A program made the translations under genes and the position numbers. DNA of 13,184 nt. Origin: Halobacteriaceae archaeon Tc-Br11_E2g27. Its GTDB lineage: Archaea; Halobacteriota; Halobacteria; Halobacteriales; Haloarculaceae. Below the pieces are notes generated by a model. That model saw only the letters and a list, made by a program, of their open reading frames with translations. It did no database searches and was not told where the DNA came from. Of the stretch, positions 1 through 5,514 are shown one piece after another (the stretch's first letter is position 1; each line of letters opens with the position of its first letter). Location: contig LKNH01000041.1 in NCBI GenBank assembly GCA_001564135.1, positions 1 to 13,184 on the forward strand, in the 5' to 3' direction.

Positions 1-812
1 ATGTTGTCACGCACCCAGACGACGATGATGATACTGAGGGCGTACTTGGAGACGATATCGAGGGCGCTGTAATCCCAGGAGGTCACAACGGCCGTCTCGA
101 AGATCGCGAGTCCTTCGTTACCGAGCGCCCAGAAGATGGCGTAGCCGAACCATGTCACCACGGTCAGCCATTTCAGGGTGTTGAATATTTCAACAGTTCC
201 TGCGGCCTTTGCGTCTTCTGGCCACTCGACAAGCAGGATGTAGATGACGACCAGGAAGTACACACAGCTCAGCGCGTACCACCACCAGCGCATGAGGTGG
301 CTGGACGTGGTCAGTGCTGCGGCAAGACCGGTCACCATGATACCGATGTCGAAGATGATTGCGGTGAAGATTTTCGTGATGTTAGAGCCCGCAATCAGTC
401 CGAGGGCAAGCAGGATGAACGGTGTGGAGAACGTCCATGTCAGGTAGCGACCCCACAGGACCATCGTTCCGTCCTCTTCTACAGCACCCTCACTCGTTTC
501 AAGTGTTTGCGTGGCTTCATACATCCCATGCCCTTCCGGCATCTCCAGAATGGAGAGGGTAAGTCCCGATGCCAGCCCTGAATAGCTGGCGATCGAAACC
601 GCTGAGATACCCATCACGGACACGATGATGAGCTGTGAGCGCGGGTCTTTGACATTCCGGCCCAGCCACATCAACAGCAGGAGTGTGGCCCCAGCGAGGA
701 AGATATTTGCGTACAGGGACGCTCCGAACACGGCGTCATTGAGCCCGTGCTCGAAGAAGTCCTGCATCGATGCACCCAGTACCAGTGTATCTGTCAGTGC
801 GCCTGTTTGCAT
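1..812 (-). CDS. hop: Halorhodopsin-type light-driven anion pump (C-terminus cut by window edge)
   Basis: Seven-helix retinal protein of the cytoplasmic membrane, predicted to pump chloride inward when lit. 270 residues are visible; about 20 more are expected beyond position 1. Seen: helix C contains WGRYLTW followed by STP, giving Thr125, Ser129 and Ala136 at the places of bacteriorhodopsin D85, T89 and D96. This is the TSA signature of halorhodopsin. Arg122, Asp252 and the Schiff-base Lys256 are present, and the stretch TGLAAALTTSSHLMRW is as I recall it in Natronomonas halorhodopsin. Odd: Ser70 and Ala225 replace two intramembrane prolines, Ser255 precedes the lysine where pumps have Ala, Ile158 stands at the M118 position, and the B-C loop (about residues 90-118) is long. 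The start at 812 fits the TATA box 28 bases upstream; Met16 is a less likely start. Family is certain; anion pumping is inferred from the motif. Confidence 0.93.
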   Translation of the reverse strand, partial: MQTGALTDTLVLGASMQDFFEHGLNDAVFGASLYANIFLAGATLLLLMWLGRNVKDPRSQLIIVSVMGISAVSIASYSGLASGLTLSILEMPEGHGMYEATQTLETSEGAVEEDGTMVLWGRYLTWTFSTPFILLALGLIAGSNITKIFTAIIFDIGIMVTGLAAALTTSSHLMRWWWYALSCVYFLVVIYILLVEWPEDAKAAGTVEIFNTLKWLTVVTWFGYAIFWALGNEGLAIFETAVVTSWDYSALDIVSKYALSIIIVVWVRDN

Positions 813-836
813 GCTACGGTATAGGCTTAGGATAAC

Positions 837-844
837 TATTTAAA
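837..844 (-). promoter_or_regulatory. TATA box of the halorhodopsin gene
   Basis: Read on the minus strand the site is TTTAAATA, a strong haloarchaeal TATA element. Its centre lies about 28 bases before the ATG at 812, so transcription should begin at or within a few bases of the start codon (leaderless mRNA). I could not recognise an upstream Bat-type activator site with confidence. Confidence 0.7.
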
Positions 845-953
845 GAATATAGGCTCATACGAGTAAGGTCCGTCCTATTGACAACGGAGACTGAAAAGCA
901 GAACTGCCAGTAAACCCCTTCAAAGGCCGTTATATTACGAGTATCAAGAACAA

Positions 954-1538
954 TCACTGCCGTTCTTGTAGCCTATCAAGCACAACGATGACGAGCGCAC
1001 CAATCGCGCCCGAGAGTGAACTCAAACGAACATCTCCAATAGGCGTTGCTGCTGGCCGATACGGCCTAATACGCTGTTCAGTGAGAGTTGCAATGGTTTC
1101 TGGTGTCACTATCCCGACCACCGCAAATATCAGAGATATCACAATGGCAGCCGTCCCGAGCAATAAAAACCATGCAGCAATATCTTCAACGCGGATAATC
1201 TTCCGGGCAGCCGACGCAGACTCCACCTCATGGATGACTTTCTGTCGTAGTCCCAGCAAAAAGAGTGAAACGATGAACACAGTCACCACTCCGTAGAACG
1301 CAAAAGAACCGATGCTGAGCCGATATGGGTTAGCCTGTGTCGTCGGTTCAACCTCGGTAATAAACGTGGTCTGGACCGCAATCAGTGGGGCAAGCAGCCC
1401 AGAAAGAGCCAGTATCGCAGAAGCGAATCGGACTTTCTGTCTCAGCGTGAGCGGAATCATCCGCCGTTCACTTACCTCCGCCTCCGCGTACGGGTCACCG
1501 GCAATCAGTCTATCAACGAGGGTATCATCCTCGTCCAT
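954..1538 (-). CDS. Four-helix membrane protein of unknown function
   Basis: A 194-residue protein I do not recognise. It has an acidic N-terminal tail (residues 1-35) and four predicted membrane helices at about 37-60, 76-97, 119-144 and 173-188. A basic and acidic connecting loop lies at 98-118, and an Arg/Pro-rich segment (about 156-163) precedes the last helix. There is no signal peptide, no cysteine, and no catalytic motif I can name. The start at 1538 is supported by a TATA-like element about 25 bases upstream. It lies 141 bases upstream of the halorhodopsin start on the same strand, but halorhodopsin has its own TATA box, so the two are probably separate transcripts. A membrane-anchored structural or stress protein is possible; the sequence alone does not decide. 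Confidence 0.8.
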   Translation of the reverse strand: MDEDDTLVDRLIAGDPYAEAEVSERRMIPLTLRQKVRFASAILALSGLLAPLIAVQTTFITEVEPTTQANPYRLSIGSFAFYGVVTVFIVSLFLLGLRQKVIHEVESASAARKIIRVEDIAAWFLLLGTAAIVISLIFAVVGIVTPETIATLTEQRIRPYRPAATPIGDVRLSSLSGAIGALVIVVLDRLQERQ

Positions 1539-1556
1539 CTGTTAGTGGCCTCGGTA

Positions 1557-1567
1557 GTTGATAAGAC
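1557..1567 (-). promoter_or_regulatory. TATA-like element of the 194-residue membrane protein
   Basis: On the minus strand this reads GTCTTATCAAC, centred about 25 bases before the ATG at 1538. The position suits a leaderless transcript. The match to the TATA consensus is moderate. Confidence 0.45.
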
Positions 1568-1578
1568 TAGCAGGGCCT

Positions 1579-1596
1579 GAAGCGTATAACCGCTTC
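1579..1596. repeat. Perfect 6-bp inverted repeat, possible operator
   Basis: GAAGCG and CGCTTC flank TATAAC, giving a perfect inverted repeat with a 6-base centre. It lies 41-58 bases upstream of the start at 1538, just upstream of that gene's TATA-like element, where a dimeric regulator could block or aid TBP/TFB binding. It could also be a chance hairpin, or belong to the 3' end of the small gene at 1673-1831. Confidence 0.35.
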
Positions 1597-1672
1597 TCCT
1601 GACAAGGAAGTTATCCAGATACTGTCTGCTATGATACCAACTAGAGCCATTTACAACACAATCGCACAGCGG

Positions 1673-1831
1673 TCAGTACGAATCAGCATTATATGCTCCA
1701 TAGCTGACCAGTGCGCCTATAGCGATGAGCAAAACACCGAGCACACCGAAGGATTCGAGGCCATAGAATAGGACTAACGGAAGCCCGCCGATTGCAAGGC
1801 AAATACCGCCGAGGACACCTCGTGTTTCCAT
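1673..1831 (-). CDS. Small two-helix membrane protein (52 residues)
   Basis: A short open frame beginning METRGVLGG and ending NADSY before a TGA stop. Two hydrophobic segments (about residues 5-23 and 29-45) are joined by a short loop, GLESFG, giving a glycine-rich helical hairpin in the membrane with both ends on the same side. The function is unknown; small two-helix proteins of this sort are common in haloarchaea. Support for a real gene: a TATA-like element sits 26 bases before the ATG, the frame has a sensible haloarchaeal composition throughout, and the gene fills an otherwise empty 390-base gap. It is divergent from hisC, whose start is about 140 bases away. The length is below many gene-calling cut-offs. 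Confidence 0.65.
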   Translation of the reverse strand: METRGVLGGICLAIGGLPLVLFYGLESFGVLGVLLIAIGALVSYGAYNADSY

Positions 1832-1854
1832 GGTGGCGTTTAGAACGGTGGGAG

Positions 1855-1860
1855 TTAATA
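1855..1860 (-). promoter_or_regulatory. TATA-like element of the 52-residue gene
   Basis: On the minus strand this is TATTAA within GGATATTAACTCC, centred about 26 bases before the ATG at 1831, consistent with a leaderless start. Confidence 0.5.
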
Positions 1861-1972
1861 TCCTGCGGGAAGCGCTGACCAGGCGCTCAAATCAGTCTCC
1901 ACTGCCAGCCATTGAACAACGCCAAGAGCCGTTATGAGCACTCTTAAGATGACGGGACCGTTTGTTCGGCAC

Positions 1973-3049
1973 ATGAACACCCGGGACCTTTCTGCGAATA
2001 TTCCCTACCGTGCAGGACAAGGGATAGAAGAGGTAGCACGCGACCTCGGCCTTGACCCTGACGATCTCGTCAAGCTTTCCTCGAACGAAAATCCGTTTGG
2101 ACCAAGCCCGAAAGCAATCGAAGCCATCGAAGCCGCTGCGGCAGATGTACATACCTACCCGAAAGCCGCTCACACCGACCTCACCGCTGCGATTGCTGAC
2201 CAATGGGGCCTCTCCCCTGAACAAGTCTGGTTGACTCCAGGTGGGGATGGGTTATTGGATTATCTCTCCCGCGCGATGCTTTCAGAGGGTGACCGCGTCC
2301 TGGCTCCAAAGCCAGGATTTGCATACTATCCGATGAGCGCCCGGTATCACGGGGCTGTTGTCGAGAGTTATCCCCTTGCAAAGGAAAACGGATTTGCACA
2401 GACCGCAGAAGCAATTCTTGACCAGTATGACGGCCAACGGTTCGTCTACATTACGACACCGCACAACCCGAGCGGGTCGGAGATGCCACTCGATGAAATC
2501 GAGACGCTTGCCGAAGAGACCGATACGGAGACGCTCATCATCGTTGATGAAGCCTACGGCGAATTTACAGCGGAACCATCGGCACGTGGGCTCCTCGATG
2601 ACCGAGATGATATCGCCATTCTTCGAACCTTCTCGAAAGCCTACGGGCTTGCAGGACTTCGGCTCGGATACGGCCTCATTCCATCGGAATGGGCGGACGC
2701 CTACGAGCGAATCAACACACCGTTTGCGGTCAATCTGTTGGCATGTCATGCAGGTCTCGCTGCGCTATCCGACGACGAACATGTCGAGCGAACCGTCGAG
2801 ACAACACGCTGGGCGCGTGAGTTTATGCACGATGAACTGAATGCGCCGACATGGCCAAGTGGTGGGAACTTTGTCCTTGCCGAGGTTGAGGATGGCGCTG
2901 CCGTAGCGGAGGCGGCCCAGAAAGAGGGCGTAATCATCCGTGACTGTGCAAGTTTTGGACTGCCGGAATGTATCCGAATCACCTGTGGAACTGAACAGTC
3001 AACCCGCCGGGCAGTAAGTACACTAAACGAAATCATTGGAGGTGACTGA
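1973..3049 (+). CDS. hisC: Histidinol-phosphate aminotransferase
   Basis: PLP-dependent cytoplasmic enzyme that moves an amino group from glutamate to imidazole-acetol phosphate, giving histidinol phosphate in histidine synthesis. It has the fold-type I pattern. Numbered from the upstream ATG at 1934, these are LSSNENPFGPSP near residue 48, HNPSG with Asn178, VDEAYGEF with Asp205 and Tyr208, FSKAYGLAGLRLGY with the PLP lysine 235, and the substrate-binding Arg348 in CIRITCG. The start is placed at the third in-frame ATG (1973), giving 358 residues, because the protein then opens with MNTRDLSA, matching the opening MxxRDLSA I recall for Haloferax HisC. ATGs at 1934 and 1952 would add 13 or 7 residues, and no convincing TATA box decides. 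It is first in an operon with an adenylate kinase and a lipid synthase, not with other his genes. An aromatic or broad-specificity aminotransferase is a less likely reading. Confidence 0.93.
   Translation: MNTRDLSANIPYRAGQGIEEVARDLGLDPDDLVKLSSNENPFGPSPKAIEAIEAAAADVHTYPKAAHTDLTAAIADQWGLSPEQVWLTPGGDGLLDYLSRAMLSEGDRVLAPKPGFAYYPMSARYHGAVVESYPLAKENGFAQTAEAILDQYDGQRFVYITTPHNPSGSEMPLDEIETLAEETDTETLIIVDEAYGEFTAEPSARGLLDDRDDIAILRTFSKAYGLAGLRLGYGLIPSEWADAYERINTPFAVNLLACHAGLAALSDDEHVERTVETTRWAREFMHDELNAPTWPSGGNFVLAEVEDGAAVAEAAQKEGVIIRDCASFGLPECIRITCGTEQSTRRAVSTLNEIIGGD
3038..3045 (+). promoter_or_regulatory. Shine-Dalgarno site deciding the GTG start of the adenylate kinase gene
   Basis: GGAGGTGA, a full match to the 16S rRNA 3' end, lies inside the last codons of hisC and 7 bases before the GTG at 3053. 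It fixes that start and shows internal translation of a polycistronic message. Confidence 0.75.
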
Positions 3050-3052
3050 CCA

Positions 3053-3577
3053 GTGCGAGTTGCTGTGACCGGGACACCAGGAACTGGGAAAACAACGGCA
3101 ACTGATTTGGTTGATTCCTCGCTTTCCCTTATTCATCTCAACGAGGTTATCAAAGAGAAAGAGTTCAGCGTTGATTACGACGATAGTCGTGACACTGTGG
3201 TGACTGATATGGACGCTGTAGGCGACTGGCTTACTGGAAAGGATGATGTCATCGTCGAGTCTCACCTCTCGCATCAGTTTGATGTTGACAAAGTGGTAGT
3301 GCTTCGGTGTCATCCGGAAACACTCCAGTCTCGGCTGACTGACCGTGGCGAATCGACGGCAAGTGTTGAAGAAAATGCAGAAAGCGAAGCGCTTGATATC
3401 ATCCTCAGCGAGGCAGTATCTCGTCACGGTGAGCAGAGCGTATATGAGATTGATACGACCGACCGGGAACCGGCGGCCATCGCAGAAGATATCGAAGCAG
3501 TGGTCGCCGGGGAAAAGTCACCCAGCGTTGGCACCGTCTCGTTTATCGATTATCTCGCAGACCGGACACGAAGATAG
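3053..3577 (+). CDS. AK6/Fap7-type adenylate kinase
   Basis: A 174-residue P-loop nucleotide kinase of the AK6 (Fap7, hCINAP) family, which carries out ATP + AMP to 2 ADP. In eukaryotes and archaea the family is also linked to maturation of the small ribosomal subunit RNA through ribosomal protein S11. Seen: Walker A GTPGTGKTT at residues 7-15, the family stretch VESHLSHQF near 69-77, the strand VVLRCHPETLQSRL, and an acidic C-terminal region. The GTG start is set by the strong Shine-Dalgarno site and lies 3 bases after the hisC stop; the next gene begins 2 bases after this stop, so the three genes are surely co-transcribed. The family is clear. Which role dominates, nucleotide metabolism or ribosome assembly, cannot be told from sequence. 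Confidence 0.88.
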   Translation: MRVAVTGTPGTGKTTATDLVDSSLSLIHLNEVIKEKEFSVDYDDSRDTVVTDMDAVGDWLTGKDDVIVESHLSHQFDVDKVVVLRCHPETLQSRLTDRGESTASVEENAESEALDIILSEAVSRHGEQSVYEIDTTDREPAAIAEDIEAVVAGEKSPSVGTVSFIDYLADRTRR

Positions 3578-3579
3578 CT

Positions 3580-4188
3580 ATGACACTTGATGCACTCAGA
3601 CCCCTTGCAGAACGGTTCCTTGAACCGTTTGTGACACTCTCGAAGCGGCTTGGATTGACACCTGATGCGGTGAGCTTGCTTGCACTGCTTGCAGCAGTGG
3701 GCGGCGGAGTCGGGTTTTATCTTGCCGGCCAGGAACCGATACTCTATCTGATTGGGGCATTTTTCGTCTTTCTCAACGGCTTATTGGACCTGCTCGATGG
3801 GGCACTCGCTCGAGAGCTTGATACTGCTTCGCCAGCAGGAGACCTCCTCGACCATGTCCTTGACAGATATGCGGATTTGATACTCATCGCTGGCCTGGCC
3901 GGCGGGGTTGGCGAGTACGCTCTTGGATTTGCTGCCGTGACTGGCGTGTTGATGACCTCGTATCTCGGAACACAGGCCGAGGCTGTCGGCCTGGACAGAG
4001 TATACGGCGGATTGCTCGGTCGGGCGGACCGACTGATGTTGACTGGCGTTGTCGGAGTCGTCGCTGCGCTCTATACCGCACGTATCTCTGGATTTACTGT
4101 GGTTGGCTGGCTGCTTGTCATCTTTGCAGTCGTCGGGCACATGACTGCACTGCAACGGTTTTATTATGCGATGAAGGACCTGGATTGA
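3580..4188 (+). CDS. CDP-alcohol phosphatidyltransferase (archaeal phospholipid synthase)
   Basis: Integral membrane enzyme that transfers an archaetidyl group from CDP-archaeol to an alcohol phosphate, releasing CMP. It carries the complete family signature D-x2-DG-x2-AR-x8-G-x3-D-x3-D: Asp70, Asp73, Gly74, Arg78, Gly87, Asp91 and Asp95, the aspartates binding the metal and acting in catalysis. Hydrophobic stretches at about 33-50, 53-72, 98-125, 148-163 and 170-190 fit the usual six-helix fold; 202 residues is normal. The acceptor could be glycerol-3-phosphate (archaetidylglycerol-phosphate synthase, PgsA-like) or inositol-1-phosphate (archaetidylinositol-phosphate synthase), and the sequence alone does not separate them. 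It is third in the hisC operon, 2 bases after the kinase stop. The association with hisC and an adenylate kinase is metabolically odd, but I recall a similar order in Haloferax. Confidence 0.88.
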   Translation: MTLDALRPLAERFLEPFVTLSKRLGLTPDAVSLLALLAAVGGGVGFYLAGQEPILYLIGAFFVFLNGLLDLLDGALARELDTASPAGDLLDHVLDRYADLILIAGLAGGVGEYALGFAAVTGVLMTSYLGTQAEAVGLDRVYGGLLGRADRLMLTGVVGVVAALYTARISGFTVVGWLLVIFAVVGHMTALQRFYYAMKDLD

Positions 4189-4305
4189 GACAGAGTCTTA
4201 GGGCGATTTTCCGGATGGGTCCGAGTTGAGGTTTCTTTGGCTACTACAGATGAAAACGATTATCAATTTGTTGGCGACCACCCAATCGCTCGGTACACGG
4301 CGTAC

Positions 4306-4313
4306 GATTTATG
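4306..4313 (+). promoter_or_regulatory. TATA-like element of mbf1
   Basis: GATTTATG, centred about 27 bases before the ATG at 4337, within a 148-base gap after the lipid synthase gene. It suggests a separate, leaderless mbf1 transcript. The rest of the gap (4189-4305) shows nothing I can name. Confidence 0.45.
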
Positions 4314-4336
4314 CGGGGGGCTAGCCAAGTGTGTGT

Positions 4337-4885
4337 ATGGTCCAATGTGAGATGTGCGGGAAAGAGACGAAATCCCCGAATAAAGCGAAAATCGAGGGTG
4401 CTGTACTCGAAGTGTGCGATGAGTGTACCGACTTTGGGACCGAAATCAAAGAGCAGACATCGTCCAGTACGTCAACGAAATACTCGACAGGTAGCTCGTC
4501 CTCTGGCTCATCCAGTTCCAGCTCCAGCGGTGCAGCCACGACAGGTTCGGGTAGCGGAGGCTCAACCGGCGGCGGGCGACGGCGAGATATGTTCGATGAT
4601 ATGGACGAGATTGCGGAGGATTTCGACGAACAAATACGTACTGCACGGGAGAGTGCAGGCCTCAGCCAGGAAGAGCTTGCAGACAACCTCAACGAAAAGG
4701 CAAGCCTGATTCGCAAGCTCGAACGGGGCGATACGCTTCCGACTGACAGCATCCAACAAAAGCTCGAACGAAAACTCGACATCGACCTAACGGCTGGTGG
4801 TGGTGTCGATGAGTCCGAATGGTCGAGCGGTTCGTCAACGGGAAGCTATACGCTTGGCGATGTCGTCGAGCGGAAAGATTCCTAG
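4337..4885 (+). CDS. mbf1: Multiprotein bridging factor 1 (zinc ribbon plus HTH)
   Basis: Archaeal MBF1, a transcription and translation accessory factor; the eukaryotic homologue bridges TBP and activators, and the archaeal one has been linked to the ribosome. Of 182 residues, 1-30 form a zinc ribbon with Cys4-x2-Cys7 and Cys27-x2-Cys30. Residues 41-80 are a Ser/Gly/Thr-rich flexible linker, 81-97 an Arg then acidic stretch, and 98-150 a Cro/C1-type helix-turn-helix (IRTARESAGLSQEELAD, then IRKLERGDTLPT). A Ser/Gly-rich tail ends the protein. The ATG at 4337 is chosen over an in-frame GTG at 4331 because the protein then opens with MVQCEMCG, the usual haloarchaeal start, and the TATA spacing fits. 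Its stop codon overlaps that of the convergent response regulator. The serine linker seems longer than typical, but I could not compare it. Confidence 0.92.
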   Translation: MVQCEMCGKETKSPNKAKIEGAVLEVCDECTDFGTEIKEQTSSSTSTKYSTGSSSSGSSSSSSSGAATTGSGSGGSTGGGRRRDMFDDMDEIAEDFDEQIRTARESAGLSQEELADNLNEKASLIRKLERGDTLPTDSIQQKLERKLDIDLTAGGGVDESEWSSGSSTGSYTLGDVVERKDS

Positions 4886-5451
4886 AACCGCTGGTCAATC
4901 TCATCTACGTCTTCAACGTCCAGGTCGTCTGCAAGGGCGTCTAATTCTGCTTCTATCTCCGCAATCTCAGCTGTCAGTTGCTCGAATTCGGTGCTTTCCT
5001 GCAACTCTGACCGTGGCTTTTCAACCTGTAGAACATTACGTTTGAGCTTCTTTGCAGTTAATTCCTGGACAAGTTCGTTATACTCTTCGAGTGTTACCAG
5101 CCGTTCGACGGTTTCAAGCAGTTCATCCCGAGTGATTGGTTTGACGAGATAATCGTCGATTCGAAGGTCGATAATATCGAAATCCGGGTCAACGGCTGTT
5201 ACCATTGCGACATGACACTCGACTCCCTCCTGTTCGATGTGTGCGAGTACTTCACTGCCGGATATCCGTGGCATTCGGCGGTCCAGAAGAACGACATCGA
5301 ACGAAGAATCAACTAGTTCGAGTGCCTCTTCCCCGCCATTGGCGATGGTGACATCGTACGTGTCGGGGAGGTAGGCACCATACATTTCTGCGAGTTCAAC
5401 CTCGTCCTCGACGATGAGCACGGACACCTCGGAGTCGGTCTCTGCAGTCAC
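4882..5451 (-). CDS. HalX-domain response regulator
   Basis: A 189-residue two-component receiver fused to a HalX domain, an architecture found in haloarchaea. Residues 9-115 are the receiver: Glu15/Asp16 acidic pair, phospho-acceptor Asp57 in LLDRRMP, Thr85 in MVTAVDPDFD and Lys104 in YLVKP, so all phosphorylation residues are present. Residues 116-176 are a predicted coiled coil matching HalX (KPRSELQESTEFEQL region), followed by an acidic tail. There is no classical DNA-binding domain, so the output is unknown. The start is GTG at 5451, supported by a TATA box 27 bases upstream; a GTG at codon 9 would cut into the first receiver strand. It lies 63 bases downstream of the copper ATPase on the same strand with its own promoter. 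No histidine kinase is in the window. The TAG stop overlaps the mbf1 stop by 3 bases. Confidence 0.9.
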   Translation of the reverse strand: MTAETDSEVSVLIVEDEVELAEMYGAYLPDTYDVTIANGGEEALELVDSSFDVVLLDRRMPRISGSEVLAHIEQEGVECHVAMVTAVDPDFDIIDLRIDDYLVKPITRDELLETVERLVTLEEYNELVQELTAKKLKRNVLQVEKPRSELQESTEFEQLTAEIAEIEAELDALADDLDVEDVDEIDQRF

Positions 5452-5472
5452 TGGCTGTATGTTGCGGGAGTC

Positions 5473-5482
5473 GGTATATTAA
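5473..5482 (-). promoter_or_regulatory. TATA box of the response regulator
   Basis: On the minus strand the site reads TTAATATACC, centred about 27 bases before the GTG at 5451. It supports that start, a leaderless message, and transcription independent of the ATPase gene upstream. Confidence 0.6.
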
Positions 5483-5514
5483 GATTCGGTGTTATTACGG
5501 AAACAGATACTGTC

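Noticed and set aside
244..581. Plus-strand frames within 244-581
   Set aside because: They lie opposite the halorhodopsin gene, which has unmistakable family motifs over the whole stretch.
1934..1972. Upstream start codons of hisC at 1934 and 1952
   Set aside because: The extra residues do not resemble the family N-terminus, and MNTRDLSA at 1973 matches the expected start; no TATA box favours the longer forms. Not fully excluded.
4189..4305. Possible tRNA or small RNA in the gap before mbf1
   Set aside because: No cloverleaf arms, CCA-type end or stable long hairpin could be drawn; it looks like ordinary intergenic sequence.
4331..4336. GTG start for mbf1 six bases upstream
   Set aside because: The protein from 4337 begins MVQCEMCG, as usual for haloarchaeal MBF1, and the TATA spacing fits 4337.
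4492..4576. Tandem nucleotide repeat in the serine-coding part of mbf1
   Set aside because: The amino acids repeat, but the serine codons are mixed and there is no regular DNA period.
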